Assembly: GCA_033026295.1 (NCBI GenBank)
Contig: CM065183.1
Coordinates: 19,547,157-19,611,156 of the forward strand
DNA: 64,000 nucleotides
Direction: 5' to 3'
Source: Channa striata
Lineage: Eukaryota; Chordata; Actinopteri; Anabantiformes; Channidae
This document shows positions 1-10,866 of this stretch, one piece after another (position 1 is the stretch's first letter; the number at the start of each line of letters is the position of its first letter). The translations under genes were made by a program, and so were the position numbers. The notes under the pieces were generated by a model that had not been told where the DNA came from, made no database searches, and saw only the letters and a list, made by a program, of their open reading frames with translations.

Positions 1-2560
1 GGTGGCGCCAAATTCTTAATAACCAGCTGATGAAGGGTCTTTATGGATATGGATGAATCAGCTGTAGTAAAATGAAGCTAAGCGGTAAGATTTTCCTCTT
101 CATTTGTGAATGTATTTGGCTTTTGATTAACTTTTTTATGTCCAGTTGTGAGGAGAATCTGCGGATTCATTTGGGCGGTTTGTGGACCGGGTGCGAGCTG
201 GTGTGTGTTTGCGAAAACTAACAGTACATCCACAGCAAGTATAAGATTTCATTTTCCAGCCAAGAAAATGCATAATTCAACAGCAACAAACATTTTATTT
301 CCGCTGCAGCTTGTTGGAAGTTCAGGCAACAACCTCAGTGTGTCGTGCCACAGTAGGTCTGTGCATGTTGCCTGTGCACAGAGGGGATCCGAAGGCCTCA
401 AAATAGGAGCTTCTCCTAATGTTTTTGATTTTTTTCATATGTTTCAATCCCTTGAAAGCAGCACCAGAAAAGAATTAATAAGCAAATCCCAGAGCTACCT
501 CTACCATACTATGACTAGGTGATGAATCTGACGTTCAAAGATTAAACACTGGGTCCATTTTGATTTGACATTGACATTTGACATTTAAAACCTTCAAATT
601 CAGGATCCCTTAAAGAGGCCCAGGAAATCCTGACTTGGTGCAGTTTTGTGATATTAAAAAAATGATATTCATATAGTCATATTTTATAGCAACTAACAGT
701 ACATGAGCACAGTAGTAATAGTCAAGGGAGGGCGTCCTCTGGACACGAATGCTCCACTGCCGGACTGTCTATACGGTAATAAATAAATGGTAAATTAAAT
801 GTCCTCAGAACATGAAGCTTAACCTGCGCAGGAAGGAACGACATTAAACCTAATTAATCCAGTATGAATAAAGACTTGGTCAGTTGGCATATTATAGCCG
901 AGTGCTGCTAATTGTTGAGGATATGAATTCATTTCATAACGTGACCTTTGATACTTGTTGGACGTATTAATTTTTAATCCCTGACCTCATCCATGATTAA
1001 TAACTCCGTGTCTGATCCCTTGAAAACGAGGCCCCGGCACTGCTTCCGACAGATGGGCATCCCAACTGCTGCCAACCGCTTCCCATGTAATATTCAAGAC
1101 GCACACGTCAATCACTCAGTCAAACAAAGGGTCCGTCTCACTGCGCGAGAGCAGGATGGAGAGACAGGTATCTCAGAAAAAAAAACTAATATAACTCATT
1201 CTTACTTTCAGGGGGTTTCCTCTGTGTCATACATCAGAAGAAAGTTGCTTTTGTATGTTTTTCAATTGTGTTTTAATTCTTAAGTCACTCTGTATTTTGT
1301 GTTTCTGCATGTTCATGTAGAACCAAAGTTCAGAGGAGGAAACAATATTTAAAATGTGAATGAGACCCAACTCGTCCATGTTTTAAAATTACTTTGAAAT
1401 AAATACATAAATTGATCTATGTTCTTGACAAAGGTTTAAAGTTTTGCTCAAAGTGACAACTGAAGCCAAAACATTTCATTCTTTAAAACAAGGAAAATGA
1501 TTACAGACTGTGGATACTTTAAGCTAAATATCATTTTAAACAGCAAAAGTATCATGACATACATAAATAAATTCATGTACAGCGCAATGACAGAGTAACA
1601 TATGTTAAAGCACATCAGTATATATCCAGATATTATATAGATTTTTATTGTCAAGTCATTCACCAGAGGATATTCATTCTTTAAAAAGTTTAGATTGTTG
1701 TGTCAGTTCCTTAAATTGGCCGAAAATGACTAAGCTACAGAAAAACTGACCAAAAATATCACATTCAAAACTATTCAAAATGACATTTTCGATCCCACAT
1801 TTATGTTATTTTAAACTAATAGATTCCTTTAGGTTAAGATTTAATTTTAATATACTGGCCTTCTATTTGTCATGTTTCTATTTGTCCACCAGATGCCGCA
1901 AAATTTCCCACATTTAAAATTTTCTTGTTTATAAAATGTGTGTGTCACTACAGATGCTGTATTGATTGTGTGTGTGTAGTAGGCCACACTTTGCTTTGAT
2001 TAAAAAAAAGGGGGGGGGGGCGTTAAAGGGTTAAAACCCCCAAAATATAAATCATAATTTATTATCATAGTTTAAGTTTTTATATTTAATGTTTTAAAAG
2101 ATTGAGTCATTTAAAGTGGAAAAAATACAATTTTATATCATATTTTTGCAGCAGTTATCGGGAAAGTGACAGTTTTGTCATTAGGCACAAATGTGTGATT
2201 TTTATTTTTAATCTGACACTGCAAAAAAAAACAATCTCAACATCTCAGGGCTTAATAATTGAAGTGTTTGTTTATTTGCATAAAAAACTGTGGAGTTATG
2301 TAAACAGATGAACTTTTCAGGCTCAGTTACTTTCAAAAGACTGAGTAACTTGAAGTGGGAAGAATTAATAATTGTTGACCTTTGACATGTTTTGTCATTA
2401 GGATCAAACCTGTGAGTTTTTTCCACGAGCTCTTGTGGGCGACAAAAATGTATCAAGCAACTCGAGCCCACACGTGACACACCAAAGACGAGAGACGCTG
2501 CACGACACCTGGAAGCGTGTGCTGTAAACAAAGCAGCTTATCATTTCCAGCCATCAGCTT
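1..2560. other. Gene-free AT-rich intergenic DNA
   Basis: No reading frame here looks like a conserved protein or is flanked by convincing splice signals. The open frames (for example 148-522 and 993-1283) have compositions expected of chance ORFs and no recognisable motif. A T/A-rich stretch with short homopolymers, including an A8G10 run near 2,003-2,020, lies in the middle. I see nothing else that can be named. Confidence 0.6.
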
Positions 2561-3060
2561 GGTCTGTTACGGCCCGTAGCTTCACCATCAATCGCTCTGC
2601 TCCACCCGCGGCTCCCTCACCCCCCCTTTCCTTCAGTCGTCATTATGTCATTATTACACGAAAGGTTCAAAAACATCCAATCACGCGGCACTTTCAGAAA
2701 CTCTCTGATTGGTCAGAAGGGCGAGCCTCGCTTAAACACTGCTCGAAGGAAACATCTCTGTGACCCCGTGGTACTTCAGGCTGCGAGGGCACATCCCCAC
2801 ACGAAGATACATGTAAGATCATAATCATAATTCAAGTAAGAAGATGTTTTTTAAAAAGACTCTTTTTTCTCACTTTTTTGACCTCTTGGTTTTAGATTCA
2901 ATCAGTTTTGTTCTTGACGTAATCAGTGTCTTTTCTGCAGACTTAGATGTCACATGTGCTTTTTCCTGATCACTGTTCTCTGCTCTTCTGTGACAGAACC
3001 GTAACTCCTGCTTTGCTCAGCGGAGCTGAAACTGAAATAGCCCGGACCCGCCGTTTCCTG
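2560..3060 (+). promoter_or_regulatory. Promoter-like GC-rich island with paired CCAAT boxes, gene not identified
   Basis: This is the most GC/CpG-rich patch in the first 10 kb. It holds a direct CCAAT at 2,677-2,681 and an inverted one (ATTGG) at 2,708-2,712, about 31 bp apart, the spacing typical of NF-Y-driven promoters. The 14 bases CTCTGATTGGTCAG at 2,703-2,716 recur exactly in the cdc25b promoter (10,436-10,449). A donor-like ACAT|GTAAGA follows at about 2,812, so a short 5' UTR exon ending there is possible. An ISRE-like GAAACTGAAA lies at 3,028-3,037. The strand is inferred from the donor alone. The downstream gene, if any, is unknown; it could be an unrecognised gene, a non-coding RNA, or a distal first exon of cdc25b. 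Confidence 0.4.
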
Positions 3061-4780
3061 TTGTTGCTTGTTTTCAGTGGCCGAGTTGCTCGTCTGTCCC
3101 CTGGATTATTCTGTTAACGCTGAAAAACATACATGATACATGTTGTTTTAGCGTGAAAGCTGTGCATCTTCTTGGACTTTGGAGTTGAAGCAGGTTTTTA
3201 GGATCAAAATGATCAAAACAACCTCCACACAGCTTAAACAGATTATTGCACATGTGTGTATTTTCTGTTAGTGTCATACGACATATAAACAGGAAACATT
3301 TATGTGTCAATTATATAATCTAATACAATTTATATAATCAATATAATAATGTATAATATCAATCTAACTTATATAATATAATATATTATTGTGTTTTCAG
3401 TTTTTTACCACATTTGGTTGAGTGTTCCTACTATTTTTATGGCAAATAATTGTTATGCCTTCACATTGTACTTTGAATTCTTGCTAAAGAAAAACTTTGA
3501 TAATCTCTTCATATTTATCATATTTAGCATCTATGTTCAGTATAGAAACACCTGACAATGAACAAATATCATTATGCTCTGCCAAACTATTTTGAGGACT
3601 GAGAAAGAAACAAATTGTGCTTTTGAGTATAAAGAGTTCATAATTAATGGCTTTTGTGTGGGGTACAAACAGATTTCACATCATTCATGAAATATTTACA
3701 CACGACTTACAGATGCTTTATGTGGACATGTTACTTCTGTATCTAAAAGCTAAATGGGGCGTTGCTAGTTAAAGTTGTTCACGTTTAATGTTAAAATACA
3801 CATAATACAGTTATTTCAAATATTTACAATAATCATACTGCGTAATAAAAACTAAACATGCATCATTTTCTGCAACTTAAAGAAATTCTTTAAATTTCAT
3901 TGTGAAGTCTCCAACACTGCTTTAAATGGCCGCAGCGAGCTCCCAGAACCACAGGCGGCATAGATTAGCATCAGCTAATTACAGGCTTTAACCAGCCCCA
4001 GTGTTTTCACATACAAATCGCTTCTTTTGCAGCAGGAATCAACAGACAGACACTTTACAGAATAACACAAATGTCTCTCATTCAGTGTGAGCGAGGCCCA
4101 AAGAATTTGAAGAAAAGTCAGATGTTCGTGTCCTACCAACAACTAACCCACTGAAACAATCTGATGGCACCGTATTATTTCTACATGTGTATTAATAAGT
4201 AAAAACGTGCAGCATTTATGGGCGGTTTATTCAGCAAAAACCCACAGTCTTATGATGACATTTGTAAATATAATTACATCCAAAAAAGAAGTGAAAACAG
4301 TAGTTTCAGAGTTTTTACTTCTGTAACAATTCAAATTGGACAAAATGAGGCAAATTGCTGCACATTAATTATGAAAATACTCTAACAGCAATGAATTGAT
4401 TCTGCTGTCAAATAACTGCAGAGAAGTAAAAAAAATTCTTACTTATGAAAGATAATAGTTAAATTAGATTGAATTAAATTAGATAAATTAAATTACATAA
4501 GAGAAATTATAAAAGCTGTACAAGCTCATCAAAATAGCTTCAACTAAAATAAAATAAAATGTGTTACTTTCGTCAGCTCTCGTCTTTGTCTTTCTTCTAA
4601 AGTAATATGAGTTGCACTTTATTTATTATCTTCATATCATTATTTCAGTGAATTAAATTGAAGCAGATTCGTAGAACATTTTTAAATCTGCTTCATCTCA
4701 CAGTTTGTTTTTCCGTGTGGATCCTGCCTCCTTGTCTTTCCGTGTTCTTTAATTTCCCCCGGGGTGTCGTATTAAAATAA
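3060..4780. other. AT-rich intergenic DNA with simple-sequence patches
   Basis: Low-complexity TA-rich sequence lies at about 3,315-3,390 (runs of TATAATATAA type) and at about 4,455-4,560 (degenerate AAATTAGAT and AAATAAAAT units). No supported gene is seen. Confidence 0.5.
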
Positions 4781-5409
4781 ACTCCTGAATTGTGCCTTCA
4801 CTCTATAACCCTCCTCCTCCCTCCTTGCTTCTCTTTATCCCGCACATACGCTGAATCCTCCCGTCTTCGTCCCCTTCCTCCCCTTTTGTTTGCCTTTCCC
4901 TCCAGGATTCCCGGCCACAGGCTCGAGCTCTCTCCCTCTGAGTTGTCGTCCATCTGTCCGTTGCCGGGCCTCCTCCGCCAGCAGATGTTCACCCCGTCTT
5001 CCTCGACCTGACCCTGGAGGTGCAGAGGGGTGGTGGTCGACCAGTGGAGGCTTGACCTATAGCAGGGGACAGTCTGCATTGACACTAACTGAGACAATAA
5101 GAGGACACAATGGATGAATACCGGGGAGGTGGTCGGGGGAGCTGGGTGGCTGTCTCCAGCCATGCATACCCTCCATTCTTCTGTGAAAGCAGTGGAGACG
5201 TATAGGAAGAAAAATCAGTGTGGTTACATATTAAAGTTGTGCAGGATCACAACGCTTCAACAGAACAAGGACTCAGTCATGTGGATGGATTGTGAGAGGA
5301 TGGGTGGAAAAGTGGATTTGGGTCAAACCCTCTTTTCATTTGAAATTTTCTACATCACCATTGGCTCCAAAGTCAAAACGTATACAGCAAATAAAGCGAC
5401 GTAACATCT

Positions 5410-8400
5410 TTCCTGTCTGTCGGTAAAAACCTTTGCTCTTTGTCACATACTAGGATATTTTTATAAATTCCTTTTTCACCTCAACAAACCACAAACTGGC
5501 ACAAAACCCACTGACTCCAACACCAGGAGAATAAAATAATCCTACAACAGGTTTGCAGCAGAAGCCACACGAGGGTCGTGATGTTTTAGCAGCTCGGGCT
5601 CAGTCTGTGAAGGCTTATCCAGGAAAAAGCTCTTATCTGCAACGTTTGCTGGAGCCCGTGTGATAAGGAGCAAAGAAAACACTGGGGGTCTAAATGTTTT
5701 TAATGGAGATTCCGCTAGAAGTAAAAGAACCTGGTAGTTGTAGATATATCAGTATTTTGGGACTAACTGGTTTTCTTGCTGAGAGTCACATACATGTGGA
5801 AACTGAGACAATTCTCAAACATACAAGATCGTATTCATTAAAGGCTGGATGATCAGGAGTTAGTGCTGGGGTACAGTCGGTCTCCCCCGTCTGTGGGAGG
5901 CTGGGTGTGATTCTGTTTGACACTGATTCTGAGTGTCGTAAATAGCAGTCGCCGTCTGAGTCCTCCCCGCGGACAGAGGTGCATTTGTTTACCGCATGAA
6001 TGGAGGATCAGAAAATTAAAACTTCAGTCACATATTGAGCAAAAACAACCACAGAAAACACAGCAAGCAGCTAATAAGTTACTAGATTAGACTCAACTTT
6101 ACTGTCATTACACACGAACAAGTACAAGTCAACAAAATGCAGTTTAGTGCAAATTTTACAGTATGTACAAGATGCACTATTATGGACATAATATCCATAA
6201 CTTCTAACTAGTCCATCTCTGCATCCATTTATCTCTGTTTTCTCTTTTCCTTCAGCGACTTCCGCTTGTGCCACCTCTGCCATGTTCACTCGTGCCCATA
6301 GTTGTATTATGAGAAGGCCGAGCGAAGCTCCGTGAAGCCTTGTGCAGTTCTCACCAGAAGTCTCAGTATTTACGGGCTCACTGTGGCACCTTATTACGAG
6401 TCAGCATTCCATGCAAGTGAACAGGAAGCAGTTATTTTAATGTGACAAAGAGAGACATCCCTGGGCTTTAAATATGAAGCTTCAGAAAGACTGCGGCCAC
6501 ACCCCAGACCAAACGTGATCACACGCTGCTGCAGAACAAAGTTCTTGGCAGCGTCTGTGATGGTAATCAGCCTGCGCACGCTGTCACCAGTTCACCGCGT
6601 CTCCACTGTCCACGTGACAGTCTGGCTGCTCTGTAACTGAGATCTGTGCTAATGACCCGTTTGAACTGGCGTCGATGTTAATGCAGCTGCAACAAAACAT
6701 TTCCAGTTAACACAAATGCGAATTCAGGATTGAGCATCCAATTAACAGGTCATCGACTGACACAGAGTTCGAATGACAATCATTCAGAGTTGGTAGTTTT
6801 CCCCCTGATCCACTGATGGAAAGAAACTAGATGCATTCACTCACATACACTATTTGTTCTTGTATGTGGGAAAATGTTTCTGAGGTTTAGTCGTTAAATC
6901 AGATGTTACATCCAAAATGCACACGTTCATAAACGATTTAAAAAATGGCTTCCTATTAAACATGTCAACAGCAGCTGTTGATTTTGTACTTTCTCTCAAA
7001 GCTAGATTGTCTAAGTTTGGTTTTTAATATTTTTAACCAGCATTATCCTCCAAAATGTATTTTATTGTGGACCCACTCGTTCTGGCAGCAGCACAGAGAT
7101 GTTTACCGTAACAGGATTTAAATTAGTTCTGCTTGAATAATCAGCTTCTTATTTATTTAAATTTCACGTTGACGACTATCTGAGGCAGAGCAGAGCTGGG
7201 GGGCTGGGTGCAGCACAGTCACATGCTGGTGTTGGCCTAACCTCCATCTAATGTTTTGCATGCAGGACACTGTTCTACTATTACAGGAAGCAAAAATATC
7301 CAACTTCAGTTCATCAAAATCAATCTACGCGACTCTGCACGGTCCTTCCTTCCCCGCTCTGCACAGCTCGTGTCATTATTGAAGGACGTCACTGAGAATT
7401 CACCAAAACTTACTAAAACGTATTTACTTTTGCATCATATTTCAGTCATTTTTAAAGCTTCATATTGTGCACATACCGTAATGTTTCTGAATACTTTTCC
7501 ACCACTATGCTGATGAGTACCGGAGAAACTCTGTTTGGAAAATAGTTTCTTTATTACTTTATTACTTAATAAGCTGCTTTTGCATTTGCACCAAAGAAAT
7601 CGTTATTACAAGATATAAGTTGCTTCTTCGAATTTCATTTGTTTTCTGTGGGGAGATGAAGTCACATGAAGGCCTGAGGGCAACATCAGCGGCCTTCTAG
7701 AGGAACGGGAATAAAACCCAGAGCAAGACACTGAATGTCTTTCATTTTGACCGCAGCTTTTGTGATAACATCTATTTTTTTTTATGAATTCAAAGGTCTC
7801 CTCTAGAGAGCTACAGCTAGTTTATGTATATGGAGGAACAACAATCCTTCCCAAGTCACTGCACCAGAATGTGAAGTGTTAAGCCTGGAAGAATCATTTA
7901 TGAGCATCACAATCACAGACCACCACACACCGGCACCACAAGCCGACTGACACTGTGAAATAAACAGAGATACGGTCGATCCCGAAAGTAACATATTTAA
8001 CATATACAACAGCAGCATTTACAGACATTTAAAGCTTGTATTCATTAGAAGCTTATTGTATGCAGCTTCTTTCAAAGCCTTGAGGCCACTTGTAAAAGCT
8101 CATTCATCACATTCTTAAATAACTATTCTTTAACAGCAGGCTACTTATACAGTGGCGAGGTGGAGGTGACGGCAGAGGCGTGTTCCCCCGCAATGCAGCG
8201 ATAATTTACCTTTAATGTAAAAATGTAGTCACATCAATGAGCACTATTACTGGGACTAAATGGGGTCAAATAGTGACTGATGCTGCGTCTTTTAAGCTGG
8301 AATTTGGCTTAAATTAAGACTTTGTTTTAGCTTTATACAACTTTTGTAAGATGAGAAAAACCATAGTGTTGTTCTCATGTACAAAGAGGTGAACTCAGTC

Positions 8401-8910
8401 TAATCAGTCATTCTGGGCTAATGTAGATGGATATTGCTGTGTGGACATTACTGAGTCTCATTGCTGAATTTAACACGGTCCGTTTGTGCTTTTCTTTTAC
8501 TGCTAAATATCCGTCTCGTGATCTGTAAAACCTGGCGCTCACTGCAAACGTCATTGTGCCAGTTATTGGATTCTTGCTCCGTTTTGCTCTGGTTTTGTGG
8601 CAGCTCGTTGTTGCTCCATTGTTATTTTGTCGTGTCTGTGCCTGTTGGAATGAGCTTGTGAAAGAAAGCAGTTGGCAGCGGGGGACAGAAGGTGTCAGGA
8701 GGCTTGTGAAGGTTTTAGTCGGGTGAGTCTCTCTCCCCTCTTTTGTCTTTTCTTTTCACATTTGGGGCAGGGAGCCTGCAGACACAAGGCTGTGCTTGGA
8801 AGGTATTAAATCTTATTTACAATTATGATGCCAGTCACATGCATACTTTTTCTGAAAAAAGCCTATTACAAAGAACGATCGGGACGACTCCTTCACCTCC
8901 ATGTGGATGT
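5410..8910. other. Gene-free intergenic DNA
   Basis: I see only short chance ORFs (for example 7,256-7,513 plus and 7,803-8,018 minus), with no family motif and no splice-compatible neighbours. No repeat could be named with confidence. Confidence 0.5.
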
Positions 8911-8919
8911 TCAGATAAG

Positions 8920-9030
8920 ATAAAAAAAAGACTTTATTGATCCCAAAACAGGGAGATGTTGAGATGTTGTGCCACAGTTTTGCCTATAATGTGTCAGATT
9001 CATAAATCTACATATACAGTTATGTGCATG
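8920..9030 (-). mobile_element. Fragment of a LINE 3' end, minus orientation
   Basis: The plus strand shows GATAAGATAAA followed by a CTTTATTGATCCC core and a G-rich stretch. Read on the minus strand this is GGGATCAATAAAG followed by a TTATC-type tail, the shape of the 3' terminus of LINEs that are abundant in teleosts (Maui/L2-like). A second, longer member in the same orientation is at 61,786-62,170. Family naming is from general knowledge of fish repeats, and the upstream boundary is uncertain. Confidence 0.5.
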
Positions 9031-9369
9031 AAAGCTACATACATGCATACACAAACAGAATTTTTGTGGAGCAGGAAGTAATGAGACAGACAAACAAAAA
9101 CCTCAGGCAGAACACGGAGCTGTTCCCACTGTTGACATCTGTCTGGTTTTGTCAGTTGGACAGCCTCAGCAGGCTGGTTGAACGAGTTAAAGAGCTAAAA
9201 TATGTGTCTGTTGGTTCTATTAGACCTTACACACAGGAATATGTAGACTGGATTAAGCTAGAAATGTCCAAAATAAAGTTCTGTAGATGGTTCATACAGC
9301 CAAACAACGAGGCCTCGATCAGTGGGATCTGCAGGGGAAACTTGTTATTCGTCCATTTATAATCCATCA

Positions 9370-10400
9370 AAAATACAGAACAAATAAACAACCTGATGTT
9401 TTAGCTCAGTGAACATATACAATAAATCAAGCAACATTTCAAATCCCTGCTGATTAATGTATAGCTTCTGAATTTGGACAAAGGTTCAGTGTTTCTGAGG
9501 AAACGGGGAAGGTATTATTTACATTTAAAATTAAAACATGTCCATGACACTACTTTCAATATGACTAGTTGCAATTATGCCGATGTAGGAGAGAGGAAGC
9601 AATGCTTTATGAAAGGAAGTACAGCTACGCCACTTTAAAAAAAAACATACTCCCACGCCGATGCACATATAAACACATGAACCACATCAATGTACAAAAC
9701 ATCAAGCACCCTTCATCCCGGCTGAGCCCTCGCTTCGCTTTGTTCGATCACTTTGTCCCTGAGCCCATAATTCATTTCTCAGCTCATTCATGCATTAGTT
9801 TTCTTTTGAGACAGTGAGGAGGGGAAACTGCAAGTATTCATTACATCACAGAAAATCATTTCTTTTGTGTGAGTCACCTTGTGTGGGAGGCAAATAGAGC
9901 TTGACAGCCATTACCAGTCTGTACGCGCATGGTCAGGTCACATTGTGCTTCTCCTAAAGGGTTGTCAAAAAAAATGATGGTACATTCATACATTGGCAGA
10001 TTACATAAACATATGATACACGTGTACTGTGGCCTAAATTTCATGTAGTACATAACTAGTGGTGAAAAATAAGTTTCACCTCTTGTGCTACTTTATGCTT
10101 CTGTTGCATGACATTGATCAGGTTATGTGCTGTGTGACCCTGTGTGAGGTTTGGACCTCAGTCTTTGTTTGTGGGTTTGAATACAGGCTCACAGGCAAAG
10201 ACATTTTGAGAGTGAGGAGAGGTTTGCAAAACCCTGTTCACGTTCTCACATTTTGAAGAAGGTATCAGCAACCATGTTGACATTTTTCTGTAATTTTTGA
10301 TAAAATATTTAGCTCACAGTTGCATGTTGACTGAACAAAAGGAAAGATGAATATTTTAAAGGATATTGTCACGTCCTCCTTCTTCTCCCTCATCCGGTGA
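9370..10400. other. Intergenic DNA upstream of cdc25b
   Basis: No gene is seen. The only open frames are short and without motifs. The cdc25b promoter begins at the right-hand edge. Confidence 0.5.
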
Positions 10401-10419
10401 TGGGACTACGGGGTGGGGA

Positions 10420-10540
10420 AAAGTGGCTTTCTTTGCTCTGATTGGTCAGCTGCCCGTACGGACGGCGCTGATTGGCTGTCAGATTGCCGCTCCTGAGCAT
10501 CTTTTTTGAACATAAATACGAGCAGCGTCCGCGTCCTCAC
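10420..10540 (+). promoter_or_regulatory. cdc25b: cdc25b core promoter: two inverted CCAAT boxes, CHR and TATA-like element
   Basis: Inverted CCAAT boxes (ATTGG) lie at 10,441-10,445 and 10,471-10,475, exactly 30 bp apart. A CHR-type TTTGAA lies at 10,505-10,510, and an ATAAATA box starts at 10,512. Paired CCAAT boxes bound by NF-Y upstream of a CHR bound by DREAM/MuvB complexes are the established arrangement for genes that peak in G2/M, which fits CDC25B. No clear CDE (GGCGG-like) stands directly before the CHR. The transcription start is inferred at about 10,540, leaving a 5' UTR of roughly 325 bases. Confidence 0.7.
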
Positions 10541-10866
10541 GTCAGAAAGCAGGGCCGGTGACGGAGGGAGTCCGCAGCGCCGCAGCTCCGACCCCGACAG
10601 CAGATATGTGGCTGTTTTTAATCGAGCAGAACTGAGTCACGTTTTAACTTTGGACGGAACCGTAGAGCCGCGTCCAGCCAGTGTTTCGGCCTCGCATGTT
10701 TGGACATGATCCGCTAAATTGTGTCTAGCTAGCGGGTTAGCCTCCTGGTTAGCTAGTTCGGACCGTCTTGCTAACTCGGAGCATTCCGACCCGGAATTCA
10801 AAAGCCGCCGCAAGCCAACAACGGTATCGTCCGTCTGTGGGGTTCTAACAAACCGAACCGCTAAAG

